Below are positions 21,776 through 33,710 of a stretch of DNA of 64,000 bases, piece after piece; within the stretch, counting starts at the first letter, position 1; each line of letters starts with the position of its first letter. The notes below the pieces were generated by a model. The model did not search any database, had not been told where the DNA came from, and worked only from the letters and a program-made list of their open reading frames with translations. The translations under genes and the position numbers were made by a program. This DNA is from Narthecium ossifragum (lineage: Eukaryota > Streptophyta > Magnoliopsida > Dioscoreales > Nartheciaceae). The DNA lies in assembly GCA_963920575.1 (NCBI GenBank), contig OY986970.1, forward strand, positions 16,265,588 to 16,329,587, in the 5' to 3' direction.

Positions 21776-22315
21776 TTGAACTCCGACGAGCTTCCCTCAC
21801 AAGCGATTGAGTTCCGACCACTTTCAGTTGCCAGATCTCTTTCTATTCCCAAGCTTCATCAAACACTAGACAGATGTCAACCATCATATCAGATCAGATC
21901 AAATCACCACCGTTTGAACCTGATCAGACTCCGACTCAATCTTCCACACTGGATCGAGTTAGACTCTAGCTTACAAGACATGGACAGATTCAATCCAGGC
22001 TCCACCAGATTTGGCTACACCAACCAAATCCGATCAAACCTTGATTCAGACCAGTTCATGCTAACTAAGACTCAAGTGGGTTCTGTTAGATTCAATCTAG
22101 TCAGATGTGATGTTAGCCCGCCAAGTCCAATCAAGCTCAGCCAATCCGACTTGATCAAGCTTGATTACAGACTTCAACCAGATCAGATCCAGATGTTCCC
22201 TAAGCATCTTCAGTTGATCGGGCATCTCACAACCAAACTGAGCTATCCAAGAAGCTACCCTCTTTATTTAGATGTCATCCTCCAGCTGATTAAATCCATG
22301 AGCATCGCCCAGTGA
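21776..22315 (+). CDS. Hypothetical frame truncated by the Athila LTR
   Basis: An open frame of 179 codons (start MNSDELPSQAIEFRPLSVAR) with scattered short repeats around RSN and DQ. Its stop TGA at 22313-22315 is the first codon of the LTR that starts at 22313, so the original frame was cut by that insertion. No domain is recognised. It could be the 3' part of the LARD-like element's coding region. Confidence 0.35.
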   Translation: MNSDELPSQAIEFRPLSVARSLSIPKLHQTLDRCQPSYQIRSNHHRLNLIRLRLNLPHWIELDSSLQDMDRFNPGSTRFGYTNQIRSNLDSDQFMLTKTQVGSVRFNLVRCDVSPPSPIKLSQSDLIKLDYRLQPDQIQMFPKHLQLIGHLTTKLSYPRSYPLYLDVILQLIKSMSIAQ

Positions 22316-24176
22316 TGATCACAATATAGAGCGTGTATTTGTACTCATCTAACCCCTATTTTATACCCATTTGTGCATGAAAGTGACCCTTTATAGCTTT
22401 TATTGTGCACTTTCGCCACTTGTGGCCTTATAGCACCCTCTTGGCCTAAGCAAGGCTTTTATGATGATTTTATTGTGTTTGAGTACATACATACTCAAAC
22501 TCTTGCTTTATGTCTGTTACTACATGTGAGTGGGATATTGTGTACTCTATAGACTTGTATTGGAAAAGTCTCGTACTCGAAAATGAGTTTTGATTCGAAA
22601 TTGCGATTTGAGCTTTTATGCGTTTTTGAGTACGGGTGTTCCGTACTTTGGTTTTTATGTCCACGCATGTGTAACATGGTGTTTCGGATTGGTTGGTGGA
22701 GTTTTCGCTGTGTTTCGGGTCATAGGTCAAAATTCGGCTTCAGACCTCCTTTTCAGATTTCGTATTTTTAGTTAGTCAATACGATTTTTGACGATTTTTT
22801 TTATGTATTACCGATTACTCCAAAAATCCATTTTATCGCTTTACCCTATATATTACATGTTGTACTACATGCTCACATACTTTTTTTTGATTTAAAGGTG
22901 TTCGGAGCGTTAAAGAAATTCCGGAACGCGAAACTACTTGATGCTGAATTTCTGCTGTTGCTGAATGCTCTGTTTTGTATTATTTCGGAGCTGTAGTAAT
23001 TGGGTCATAACTTTCTCATTGCTTATCCGAAATTGCTGATCTTGGTATTGTTAGAAAGCTTTTAAAAAGTAATTGGGTCATAACTTTCTCATTTGATATC
23101 ATATTCACATGGAAATTCAAGCTTGAAGTTTGCTTCTGGTTGCTGTAGCAGAAAGTACTGTAGCTGCGGGCTGAATTGGTCTAACTTGCATTGTGAGTCG
23201 ATTTTGACTCGGTTCACTAAACCAACCTGGCCAAGTCAATCCATCAGGGGCTGGGGCTATCGTGGAGGCAGCAAAACCTAGCTTAAATGGGGGGCTTTTA
23301 AAAAGGGGGAAGAAAGGAAGGCTAAAGAACGTTTATTTTCTAGAGCTTTTGTTCTTGAGTGTTCTTGAGCTTGAAGGAGGATTAAGAAGAGAGAAGAAGT
23401 GAGGATCGAGGCTACTACATCTTGGTGAACCTGTTCTGAACCTTTCTATTGGATTAGATGTTTGTAATCCTTGCTTGCTTCCTTCTATTTCTTCTTATGA
23501 TGAACTAAACCCTATCTCTAAGGGTTTAGGTTGTAGCCTTCACTCTATTATGGTATACATGTAGTTATCTTGGATGTAAATCTTGTTGTTGATGTGATTC
23601 ATGTTGTGTGTAATGCTTGTAGATGCTAGGAGTAGATCTACTTGATTAGGGTTTGAATTTGAGGCCGAGAGGCAATGATTCATTCAGCCAATACATGTTT
23701 CACCATGAGCTACTCTTATGCTAGGGATAGATGAGATGCTTGTGTGATCTAATGGATCTCCGACACTTTCAAACCTAGCTTGATTTAGCTTGAGACCGGG
23801 AGGTGATAGCTTGCATGATTAGGACCTTCACCTATGCTTGGAAGAGATAGGAGAGGCTTGAGAGATTTGATCGATCATCTTTAAGAAGTGATTGTCTTTG
23901 AGAGCTACTTGTATTACCATGTATAGGAGTGTTAATGAAGCTAAACCCCTTAGAGGATTTACTCTCTTCATCCTTCGAGCACTAGTTTAATTTCTTTTGT
24001 CACCTTGTTTGTGATCCATCACACCAACTATAATCGAAGGTCAAATAGGTGGAAAGCTTAGATTTGTTGGTAATTGTTAGTACCAGTCTCCGTGGGAACG
24101 ATCGGACTCATCATCCTTTACTACTTGTTAGCGGCTCATGCTCTTGTGAATTGCGAGGCGTGCTAAACGCCTAACA
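22313..24176 (+). mobile_element. Athila/Tat-type 5' LTR, 1.86 kb
   Basis: It starts TGATGATCAC and ends CGCCTAACA, and is followed six bases later by a primer binding site. The conserved end text CTCCGTGGGAACGATCGGAC (24092-24111) is typical of Athila/Tat LTRs. It has no polypurine tract before it, so it is a 5' LTR inserted into the LARD-like element. The left flank is CCCAG. The matching 3' LTR is missing, because the element is truncated near 34247. Confidence 0.8.
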
Positions 24177-24182
24177 AGTTTT

Positions 24183-24200
24183 TGGCGCCGTTGCCGGGGA
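24183..24200 (+). promoter_or_regulatory. Primer binding site, Athila type
   Basis: TGGCGCCGTTGCCGGGGA follows the LTR end and is the primer site found in plant Athila/Tat elements. Confidence 0.85.
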
Positions 24201-24328
24201 CTTGGTTTATTCACAATATCATACGAATTTGGGTTTGATCTACTTTGATCTTGTACATTGATCTTGTATATTGCTTTTGGTTTGTTTTGCTCTTTGTGTT
24301 TTATTTCATTTCAGATCTATCTTGGTGT

Positions 24329-25769
24329 ATGCGAAGATCGCGAAGCCTCGATCTAAACCCCCTTGATCCTGAGATTTCGAGAACTCTTCGACGGATCAGA
24401 AGAGAAAGAAGAGGGGCTCAACAAGCGTCAAACACAATGGCAGGGAATGAGGAGCATGGCCGTGATACTAGAGCATTACGTGATTTCACGCAACCTCAAG
24501 CTACTGGAATCCATACTGTGATCAGAAGGCCTTTGATAGAGGCGAACAACTTTGAGATCAAGCCTGCCATTCTGCAGATGATCCAAACTTCCATTCAATG
24601 TCAAGGATTTCCTAATGATGACCCCAATGCTCACATCGCAAGCTTCTTGGAGTTATGCGATACGTTCAAATTCAACGGGGTTAGCAATGATGCAATCAGA
24701 GTTAGACTATTTCCATTCTCACTTCGGGATCGAGCAAAGAATTGGCTCAACTCTCTATAGGCGAATTCTATTGTCACGTGGGATGACCTAGCACAGAAAT
24801 TCTTGGTGATGTTCTTCCCACCTGCTAAAACTGCTAGAATGCGCAACGAGATATCAAATTTTGCTCAATTCGAAGGGGAATCTTTGTATGAGGCATGGGA
24901 GAGGTACAAAGATCTATTGAGGAGATGTCCTCATCATGGGCTGCCTAAATGGTTGCAAGTACAGAATTTCTACAATGGTCTTGGTGCTTCTACTAGGACT
25001 TTGATCGATGCGGCATCCGGCGGTGCTTTCATGGGGAAGACACAAGATGAGGGCTATGATCTCTTGGAGGAAATGGCCATGAATAACTATCAATGGCCAG
25101 TTGAGAGGTTAGCACCCAAAAAGGCTATGGGTATGCATGAGCTTGATGAGATTAATACTTTAAAGGCTCAAGTGCACTTGCTCACTCAATAGATGAAAGC
25201 AAACCATGTGAGTGCTATCTCTACACCTCCAGCCTTCTGTGACTATTGCCATGGTGATCATCCAAAAGAAGAATGCCAAGGCATAAATTTGTTCCCTCAA
25301 GCATCAACTGAGCATGCTCTCAATGTCAACAACTTCAACCGGCAAGCCAATCCCTACAATGCTACTCAGAATAATCCCTACAGTGCTACTTATAACCCTG
25401 GATGGAGAAGCCATCCAAATCTGTCATGGGGAAATCAGAATCAGAATCAGGGTAAGCAACAACTTGGCTCTTCCTTCAATGAGCAACCGAAGCCTAAGTC
25501 TCCACTTGAGGAAGCAATGGCTCAAATGGCTGGTAATGTGAATACCTTCATGCATGAGACGAGGACTGGCATGCAAAATCAAGCTGCTACCATCAGAAAC
25601 TTGGAAGTTCAAGTGGGTCAATTGGCTACTACTCTCACAGAAAGAGACAAGGGAAAGTTGCCTAGTACCACGGAGGTAAACCCAAATGCTCATTGCAAGG
25701 CAATTGCCTTGCGAAGTGGTAGAGAGCTTGAAGTTCATGGGGCAGCTCCTTCACCTTTGATGTCCCCTA
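24329..25769 (+). pseudogene. Athila/Tat-type gag, two in-frame amber stops, cut by insertion
   Basis: Gag forms the virus-like particle. Starting at the ATG at 24329 (MRRSRSLDLNPLDPE), one frame carries the conserved Athila capsid text: EIKPAILQMIQTS, then FLELCDTFKFNGV, LFPFSLRDRAKNWL, EGESLYEAWERYKDLLRRCP and LEEMAMNNYQW, in that order. A C-terminal part with DYCHGDHPKEEC and an asparagine-rich YNPGWRSHPN stretch follows. Two stops, both TAG, lie in frame at 24758-24760 and 25190-25192, with no frameshift. The frame is lost about 25770, where a minus-strand element begins. The protease that should follow resumes at about 30205. Confidence 0.85.
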
Positions 25770-25783
25770 GACTCTACCACAAG

Positions 25784-27262
25784 TGCATGGTTCGTGACAA
25801 GTAGAATAGGGCAAAAAGAGTATCGTTTCCACAAGGAGGATGATTCAAGTACCAATGTATCCAATTTCTTATATTATCTAAGCAATCCAAATGAGATATA
25901 ACACTGACAAATCTGAACTGAAAGCAAATAAATATTAAATAGAAGAGTATGAAAGGTTTCTAGGATTTGGATTTCATCGATTGAATCTCTTCAATGAATT
26001 TTAATCTGGTTGCTGAAAATAGAAACTCGTCAATTATCATGACTGAATTCCCTTTTTTTATGTGAAATCCTCTTTCAAGGTATAACTCAAATACCTAAAT
26101 TAATTCTATGTCTACTTTCGTGATCACAGGAATTAATTTAGATTCATTGGGCTCTTAGGAATCCTTAAACAAAAATCACCTTGTCATATATTTATTTCTA
26201 ACATATACTACCAAGGTTTGATGAAACCATGAACTAATGTTAAACTTCAACTTTCGTTACTTCGTTCAACATCTGAAACATACAAGTCATGGCCAGTAAC
26301 TTGCAAGAAAAAGAAACGATTTCATCAAATTGCAACTAACAAGAATATTCTCAACAACCCAACTCAATTCAAATCAGAAACTCAATGACTTCATCCAAAC
26401 CCTAGAATAAGAAAACTAGGTATTCATGGTTGATAGAAAGAAAACCAATGTTTCATAAAGACACATCATCAATCAGAACTAGGATGAAGAGAATAGAATG
26501 AAAACGCTGATCCTCTTCTTCTGGTTCTTTCTCTGGTTCTTTCTCTGCTCCTCTGCTCTTCTTTTTATGGCCGTCCTCTTCTTTTTCTGCTGGCCGTTCT
26601 CTTCTTTTCTTTCTGCTGGCCGTTCTTTGCTCTATTTTCTATCTCCAGCCATTTTTCCTAAAGTGTCCACCCTTTCTTCCATTAACCACATGTCAATCCC
26701 ACTAATCAAGGAAAGATCAAATAAACTCCTAATATAACTAGGAAATGTGGTGCTCCCAGCTGGGATCTTCATGAATCAAATCTGGGCTCCAAAAAATGAA
26801 TCTCGTCCAACCCAAGTGCAGGTGCAGCAATTCCGAGTCTGATGGCTTCATCAATTTTTCTGTCTTTATTCACCGTGAATCAGCAAAAACTCTAAACATT
26901 AAAGTTGTAGCGCTCTTCGTTAGCTTTCCAATGCATCCTGGATCATCCCAATCAGAGTTTGTATGAAGAAGTTATGTTCAAATTACTAACTGCTGTGCAG
27001 AATGTCCAGAATTGCTCAATTAGCTTCGTTTTGCACTTTAGGTCTTCAATTGCATCCAGGCCTAGCCCGAATTCTTCTTCTTCCCATCAGCCAAAGTTCA
27101 AATGATTCAATATCTAAATACCTGCAATTATCCAAAAATTCCCAAGAATTAAGTAAATGCAGAAGTCACCTAAAATTCTTGATAAAAGAGCAAGGAATGA
27201 TGTAAAACACTTGAATCTGACAATCAATCTTAAGAAGATGTGTGGAAATAATTCCCGCATCA
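25784..27262 (-). mobile_element. Athila/Tat-type 3' LTR (minus), inserted between gag and protease
   Basis: On the minus strand it starts TGATGCGGGAATTATTTCC at 27262, straight after a polypurine tract, and ends near 25784 with CACGAACCATGCA. The conserved near-terminal motif GGAAACGATACTCTTTTTGC lies just inside. The sequence differs from the plus LTR at 22313, so it is another subfamily. The lower limit is uncertain by about 15 bases. Confidence 0.65.
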
Positions 27263-29055
27263 AATACCCCCAAACTTGAATGTTTGCTTGTCCTCAAGTA
27301 AGAAGTAAAAGGAACGGAAACAAAATAAACAGATTAGATTGATTTCTCACAATAATTGCCTCAAGATTGTCAATAGGGAAAAGTCTAAACATGATACAAG
27401 TTTTGAGATTATTTCAAGAACATGCTTAGATTCACAAGAAATCCTTTGAGTGTGTGTGTGTGTGAATACCAATCTCAACTTGCTACTTTTTCAACTCGGA
27501 TCAATTTATGCAAACTTGATTGCAGTATGTCTGATCTCTATGAGAATGAGTTTCTCAAACTTCATATGCCTATTTTTCAAATCAGCTCTCCACTAATGTA
27601 GTACAAGCACACCACCAAAGATCAAAAGGACTTCACAAGGGCTTGTAATGGTCAGCTGAGGGTGTTTGCTAACACAATGGATATGGAATTCAACGCAAGA
27701 AAATTTAACACAAGCTTCACCAATGAAAGGAAGAGAACGAAAAATTTACATTTACTTTCAAGAGCAACTTATGTGGTATGACTGTGCAATGCCTTGATCC
27801 ATTAAGCTTTCTACAGGACCCATATAGCGAGTATCAAATCAGTGACTCCCAAGCCAGATGACTTTAGGGCACTAGGTATAAAATACCCCTCGGACCTTCT
27901 ACTCGAGCCCTATAGGCTTCGAATCTTAGCTAGTCACACACAAAATACCTTGATCCATTAAGCTGTCTACAGGACCCATGTAGCGAGTATCAAATCAGTG
28001 ACTCCCAAGCCAGATGACTTTAGGGCACTAGGTATAAAATACCCCTCGGACCTTCTACTCGAGCCCTATAGGCTTCGAATCTTAGATAGTCACACACTCT
28101 TTTTTTTTTTTTCAAACTTGCAAAGCTTGCAATCTCTTCTTCCTTTTACAAACTATTCCCTTCTCCAATGGCTCGGCAAATGCAAATTTTCTTGAAGAGA
28201 GGTAGGATAAGTGTTCATGTTTTGAATGGTGCGATTATTGCAGGTTAATGCAAGAAAAATGGCTAACGTTAAAGCTCAAAAGGGTGACTAGAGATAGATA
28301 TAACAAAGGTAGGCTAGAAAAGCTCAAACGTTCCAAAGATGGCCTAAATCATTTCTCTAATGGTGTGCTGCCTAGAATTTCGCCTCGAGAGATTATCAAA
28401 TAGGTTCTAGAGTTCAGTGAGATCTTGAAAAACTATCTCATTCACATAAATATACTCTAAGCTAAAAAAATAACTTATTGATCACGGTATTGTGCACAGA
28501 ATTATTCAAAGGAATTCAAATAAACCAAGCTAGCACAAGAATTAAGCACAAACCAAGACCAAAATAGCATTTTCCACAAATTCCAATAAGGTAATATCAT
28601 AGGCTTGTGATCATCAAGAAAAAAAATTCAGCATCAACACCAACACCACTATCATAACCAAACCAACAAAAGTCACTCCCCCAAACTTATTTTTCACATT
28701 GTCCTCAATGTAAAAGGAAAGAAAAAAATGGAATACTAATACTCCCCTTGTAAGAAAGTTGAACGAGTGCCCAGTTTATCATCATTGAACGAGCATTTTG
28801 ATAACAACAAATTCTTCCTTCTTTTGAACCTGTACCACACAAGCAAAATGAGTGGGTCAGTGCATCATTTATTGAAAACTAAAACAACTAAAACAGAATA
28901 AATAAATTTAACAGATGTAGCTTGGGTTGCCTCCCATGAAGCGCTTGTTTAATGTCATTAGCTTGACAACCACATCATCAACCATAGGTAGGATTCTCCA
29001 AGTGGTAAGTAACTCCTTTAGGAACTGCATTGCTACCAAAATAAGCCTTCAAACG
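27263..29055 (-). mobile_element. 3' non-coding spacer of the minus Athila fragment
   Basis: Between the integrase stop side and the polypurine tract (27265-27277, AAGTTTGGGGGTA on the minus strand) lie about 1.8 kb without coding text. It holds a 156-base tandem duplication at 27792-28103, a short TG run near 27449-27465, a T run near 28100, and a motif near 28690 (CACATTGTCCTCAATGT) that recurs in the sister element at about 37111. Long 3' spacers are usual in Athila elements. Confidence 0.65.
27792..28103. repeat. 156-base tandem duplication in an Athila spacer
   Basis: CCTTGATCCATTAAGC starts at 27792 and 27948. The two 156-base units differ at only a few positions, so the duplication is recent compared with the decay of the element around it. 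Confidence 0.9.
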
Positions 29056-30204
29056 CTACCCATTAACCTTGAATGTCCCAGTGGATTCACTCTGCACCTC
29101 AATAGCACCATAAGGATATACTTTTGTTACCGTGAATGGACCGGACCACCTAGATCGAAGCTTGCCCGGGAATAGCTTAAGTCTTGAGTTGAACAGTAAC
29201 ACTTGCTGTCCAATTTCAAAGTTTTTAATCTGAATGTGCTTATCATGCCAATGCTTGGTCTTTTCCTTATAAATCCTAGCATTTTCATAGGAATCCAACC
29301 TGAATTCCTCCAACTCACTCAACTGTAAAAACCTTTTTTCTCCTGCAGCTTGCAAGTCCATGTTTAGCTCCTTAATTGCCCAATAGGCCCTATGCTCCAA
29401 TTCAACTGGTAAGTGACAAGACTTTCCAAAGACAAGTTTGTAAGGAGACATACCCAAGGGTGTCTTGAAAGCTGTCCTATATGCCCAAAGAGCATCATCC
29501 AACTTGTTTGCCCAATCCTTCCTTGAACTACTCACTGTTTTCTCTAAGATTTGCTTCAGTTCCCTATTAGCCAGTTCCACTTGCCCATTTGCCTGGGGAT
29601 GATAAGCAAGCGCCACCTTATAAGTAACCCCATATTTCTTCAACATGTTCTCAAATGACCGGTTACAAAAATGGGAGCCTTCATCACTAATAATGGCTCT
29701 CGGCACACCAAATCTTGAAAATATATTCTTCTTCACAAATCTCATCACCACCCGAGAATCATTTGTCTGGGTTACAATAGCTTCAACCCACTTGGAAACA
29801 TAATCCACTGCTACCAAAATATACTGACTGTTGAAGGATGAAGGAAATGGGCCCATGAAATCAATTCCCCATAAATCAAACAATTCAACTTCCAGGATAC
29901 TCGTCAAGGGCATTTCATTCCTTTTCGAAATACTGCCAACCCTCTGACATCTATCACACATACTCACATATTTCCTAGCATCATGATACATGGTTGGCCA
30001 ATAAAAACCAGATTGCCATATTTTTGCAACTGTCTTGGAGGTGCTAAAATGTCCACCACACTCCAAGGAATGGCAATGATCAAGGATATCCTTCATCTCA
30101 TCCTCAGGAACACATCTTCTAATCATCCCATTAAATAGTTTACCAAATCTGCATACCAAGGAATGGTTGAAACCACCAATAACTGCTCATCTGGAAAACT
30201 TGGA
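29056..30204 (-). pseudogene. Athila/Tat-type integrase, intact domain in a truncated element
   Basis: The minus-strand frame 30159-29056 (367 codons) is a complete integrase region. Counting from its first Met, the zinc-binding residues are H28/H30, H37, C68 and C71, and the catalytic triad is D100, D159 and E195 with 35 residues between the last two, as in retroviral-type integrases. A C-terminal RSRWSGPF segment matches the GPF/Y region. Upstream text up to about 30204 ([21 protein letters not shown]) is the RNaseH-integrase linker in another frame, so there is at least one frameshift. Reverse transcriptase and gag are absent: at about 30204 the sequence switches to a plus-strand protease. 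It is a 3' fragment, although its integrase frame is undamaged. Confidence 0.85.
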
Positions 30205-31101
30205 AAATCCTTATTTGAGAGAGCTCTTTGCGATCTTGGTGCTAGTATTAACCTTATGCCTTTATCCAGTTTTAGGAAGCTTGAATTGGGAGAGGCGAGG
30301 CCAACCACAGTGTCACTACAAATGGCGGATCGCTCGATCAAGCATCCTCGAGGCATAATCGAAGATGTGTTGGTTAAAGTCAACAAGTTTATATTTCCTA
30401 TGGATTTCATAGTGTTGGACATGGAAGAGGACAATGAGATACCCATCATACTTGGGAGACCCTTCCTAGCAACTGGCCGGGCTCTTATTGATGTGCAAAA
30501 GGGGGAGCTGAAATTCAGAGTCCAAGGGGAAGAGGTTACATTTAATGTGTTCAATGCAATGAAGCACCCCGATACAGACGAGAGCTGCTTTCGTGTTGAG
30601 GTAATAGATGCTTTAATTGATAATGTTCATCTTCAACTAAGTGATCCACTAGAAGCATGCTTGTGGGAGAAGGAGTTGGAAACTTTGGATGAGGCCGAGG
30701 TTGATCAGTGTGCTCATTGGTTGAACTCTTATGAACATAGCAAGAGGAGAGCTTTTGAGAAATTGGGAGATATGCAGTCCAAAACTATGCCATCCATCGA
30801 GAGGCCTCCTACCTTAGAGCTCAAGCCTCTACTCGAGCATCTAGTATATGCTTATTTGGGTAAAGCTTCTAGTCTCCCAGTTATTATCTCATCACATCTC
30901 TCTATTTTTGAAGAAGAGAAATTGATGAGGGTTTTAAGAACCCACAAGGCAGCTATTGGTTGGACCCTCGCCGACATAAATGGGATAAGTCCTTCGATCT
31001 GTATGCATCGCATCTTAATGGAGGATGAGTTCATGCCATCAGTAGAGCATCAGAGGAGGCTCAATCCTGCAATGAAGGAGGTAGTAAGGAAAGAATCTTG
31101 A
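30205..31101 (+). pseudogene. Athila/Tat-type protease and RT N-terminal region
   Basis: This frame resumes the plus element after the minus insertion. A retropepsin with catalytic motif DLGA at 30232-30243 and the flap-side segment IILGRPFLATGRALIDVQKG matches plant Ty3/gypsy proteases. The linker and the start of reverse transcriptase follow (HRILMEDEFMPSVEHQRRLN). The frame ends at a TGA at 31099-31101, where RT continues in another frame, so a frameshift separates them. The protein would be made as part of a gag-pol polyprotein. Confidence 0.85.
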
Positions 31102-31787
31102 AGTGGCTTGATGCAGGAGTTATTTATCCCATTTCTGACTCACCTTGGGTAAGTCCTGTTCAGTGTGTACCAAAGAAGGGCGGTATGACAGTTGTTAGAA
31201 ATGAGAACAATGATCTGATCCCTACTAGAACTGTCACTGGTTGGAGAATTTGTATGGACTATCGCCGGCTGAACAGGGCAACTAGAAAAGACCATTTTTC
31301 ATTGCCCTTCATTGATCAGATGCTGGATAGACTCGCGGGGCAACAGTATTATTGTTTCTTGGATGGGTACTTCGGGTACAATGAGATAACGATAGCGCCA
31401 GAGGATCAGGAGAAGATCACATTCACCTGCCCTTTTGGTACCTTCGCATTTAGGAAGATGCCATTCGGACTTTGCAACGCACCAGCTACTTTTCAGCGAT
31501 GCATGATTGCTATATTCTCAGGTATGGTAGAGAGCATTATCGAGGTATTCATGGATGATTTCTCAGTATTTGGTTCTTCCTTCGATAATTGCCTTTATAA
31601 CCTGAGCCTTGTGTTGCAGAGATGTGAAGATACTAATTTGGTATTGAATTGGGAGAAATGCCACTTCATGGTGAAGGAGGGCATAGTCTTGGGCCACAGA
31701 ATATCAGCGAAGGGCATTGAAGTGGACAGAGCGAAGGTGAAAACGATTGAGAAACTACCACCTCCTACTACTGTGAGAGGAGTCTGA
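31098..31787 (+). pseudogene. Athila/Tat-type reverse transcriptase
   Basis: The frame carries RT motifs in order: WVSPVQCVPKKGG, WRICMDYRRLN, FTCPFGTFAFRKMPFGLCNA, then the catalytic motif FMDD at about 31548-31559 and VLGHRIS. FMDD is the usual plant Ty3/gypsy version of YxDD. The stop at 31785-31787 is TGA in the place of an arginine codon of the conserved [12 protein letters not shown] context, and the same frame continues after it. This fits a CGA to TGA change. Frame is kept into the next segment, so only this stop separates RT from RNase H. Confidence 0.9.
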
Positions 31788-31862
31788 AGCTTTCTGGGGC
31801 ACGCGGGGTTCTACAGGAGGTTCATCCGGGACTTCTCAAAGATCTCCAAGCCACTTTGTAAC

Positions 31863-33710
31863 TTGTTAATGAAAGACACACCATTTTCATTTGATGATGA
31901 TTGCATGAGGGCTTTCGATGCCTTGAAGAAGATGCTTGTGTCGGCTCCCATTGTGGTAACTCCTGACTGGTCCATTCCTTTTGAATTGATGTGTGATGCT
32001 AGTGATCATGCAGTAGGTGCTGTATTTGGACAGCGAAGGGACAAGAGGTTCCATACCATATACTATGCGAGCCGAACCCTCAATGAGGCACAGCTAAACT
32101 ATGCAACAACTAAGGAGTTGTTGGCAATAGTCTTTGCTTTCGATAAATTCCGGCAATACTTGATTGGCAACAAGGTAATAGTGTACACCGATCATTCTGC
32201 AATCAAGTTCCTTCTTGTGAAGAAAGAGGCAATGCCGCGGCTTATTCAGTGGATTCTACTACTGCAAGAGTTTGAGGTGGAGATTAAAGATAAGAAAGGG
32301 GCAGAAAATACTGTAGCTGACCATCTCTCACGCTTGGAGTTGAATGAGCAGAGCGAGGCTCCACTGCAGCCCATTGGCGATACCTTCCCTGATGAGCAAC
32401 TGTTTGCACTCTCTAACTCTTCTCTTCCTTGGTTTGCTGACTATGTAAACTTCATTGTAGGAAAGGTGCTGCCTCCTGACTTTGCAAAGCATCAGAAGAA
32501 GAAATTCTTGTCTGAGGTGAGGCATTTGTTTTGGGAGGAACCAATCCTATATAAGCACTGTGCAGACCAAATCATCAGGCGATGTCTTCCTGAGGAGGAG
32601 ATGGCGGACATTTTATTACATTGTCACTCCTTAGAATGTGGTGGTCATTTTGGAGCTCAAAGGACCGCAGCTAAGGTACTTCAGTCTGGATTCTATTGGC
32701 CGTCTCTATTCAAAGATGCACATTCCTTTGTTGCTGCATGTGATAGATGCCAGAGGATGGGGAACATCTCTAGAAGGAATGAAATGCCATTGCAGAGTGT
32801 CCTCGAGGTTGAGCTCTTCGATGTTTGGGGGATTGACTTTATGGGCCCATTTCCTCCATCCTACAACAACAAGTTCATCTTACTAGCGGTGGACTATGTG
32901 TCAAAGTGGGTAGAGGCAGTTGCTACCCGAACTTGTGAAGGTAAAGTGGTGTTGAAGTTCTTGAAGAAAAACATCTTCACACGCTTTGGAACCCCGAGAG
33001 TAGTTATCAGTGATGAAGGATCACACTTCTGCAATAAACAGTTCGAGGCCTTGTTGTTGAAGTATGGAGTTCGCCACCGTCGGTCACTAGCTTACCACCC
33101 TCAGGCCAATGGCCAAGCTGAAGTATCTAATAGGGAGGTAAAGAGAATCCTGGAGAAGACTGTGAATGCCTCTAGAAAGGACTGGTTGGTCAAGTTGGAT
33201 GATGCCTTGTGGGCTTACAGAACAGCGTACAAGACGCCCTTGGGAATGTCCTCATTCAGATTGGTATTTGGGAAGGCATGCCACCTCCCGGTAGAGCTCG
33301 AGCACAGGGCATATTGGGCATTGAGGAAATTGAACATGGACCTCCCACTGGCAGGTGACAAAAGATGCCTTCAGCTCAATGAATTAGATGAGCTGCACAA
33401 TGAATCATATGAGAATGCCAAGATCTATAAAGAAAGATCTAAAGCTTGGCATGACAAGTGCATACAGAGGAGAGAGTTCTTACCGGGCCAGCAGGTATTA
33501 TTATATAACTCACGCCTTCGTCTCTTCCCTGGAAAGCTGAAATCTAGATGGTCAAGGCCATTTAAGGTAGTGAGGGTGTTTCCTTTTGGAACTGTAGAGA
33601 TATCACCTGATGGGGAAAGAGTGTTTAAGGTCAATGGCCAACGGCTGAAATTGTATCTGGATGCCGGGCTTGACAGTGAGAAAGTGTGCTTGCTTCTTGA
33701 ACCAGTCTAG
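31863..33710 (+). pseudogene. Athila/Tat-type RNase H and integrase
   Basis: A 615-codon open frame. Counting from the Met at 31863, the RNase H acidic residues appear as D45 ([13 protein letters not shown]), E85, D110 (TDHSAIK) and D153 (VADHLSRLE). The integrase follows with zinc-binding H253/H255, H262, C293 and C296, catalytic D325, D384 and E420 (35 residues between the last two), and a C-terminal KSRWSRPF segment where the family norm is GPF. The frame ends at TAG 33708-33710. It continues the RT frame after one stop codon. With the frameshift at 31098, the two gag stops and the nested insertion, the element cannot make its own polyprotein. Confidence 0.92.

Larger units (their letters stand above)
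20057..22312 (+). mobile_element. Internal region of a non-autonomous LTR element (LARD-like)
   Basis: After the primer site come about 2.2 kb with no protease, reverse transcriptase, RNase H or integrase. They hold proline- and threonine-rich frames with two tandem duplications and a final frame interrupted by the next element's LTR. The 3' LTR is absent, because the region is cut at 22313 by the Athila-type LTR. Such long non-coding or atypically coding LTR elements are grouped as LARDs. Its helper family is unknown. Confidence 0.55.

Noticed and set aside
26498..26737. 79-codon frame rich in F, L and W
   Set aside because: It is inside a minus-strand LTR, read on the wrong strand, and made of CTTCTTT-type repeats. 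Hydrophobicity is a by-product.
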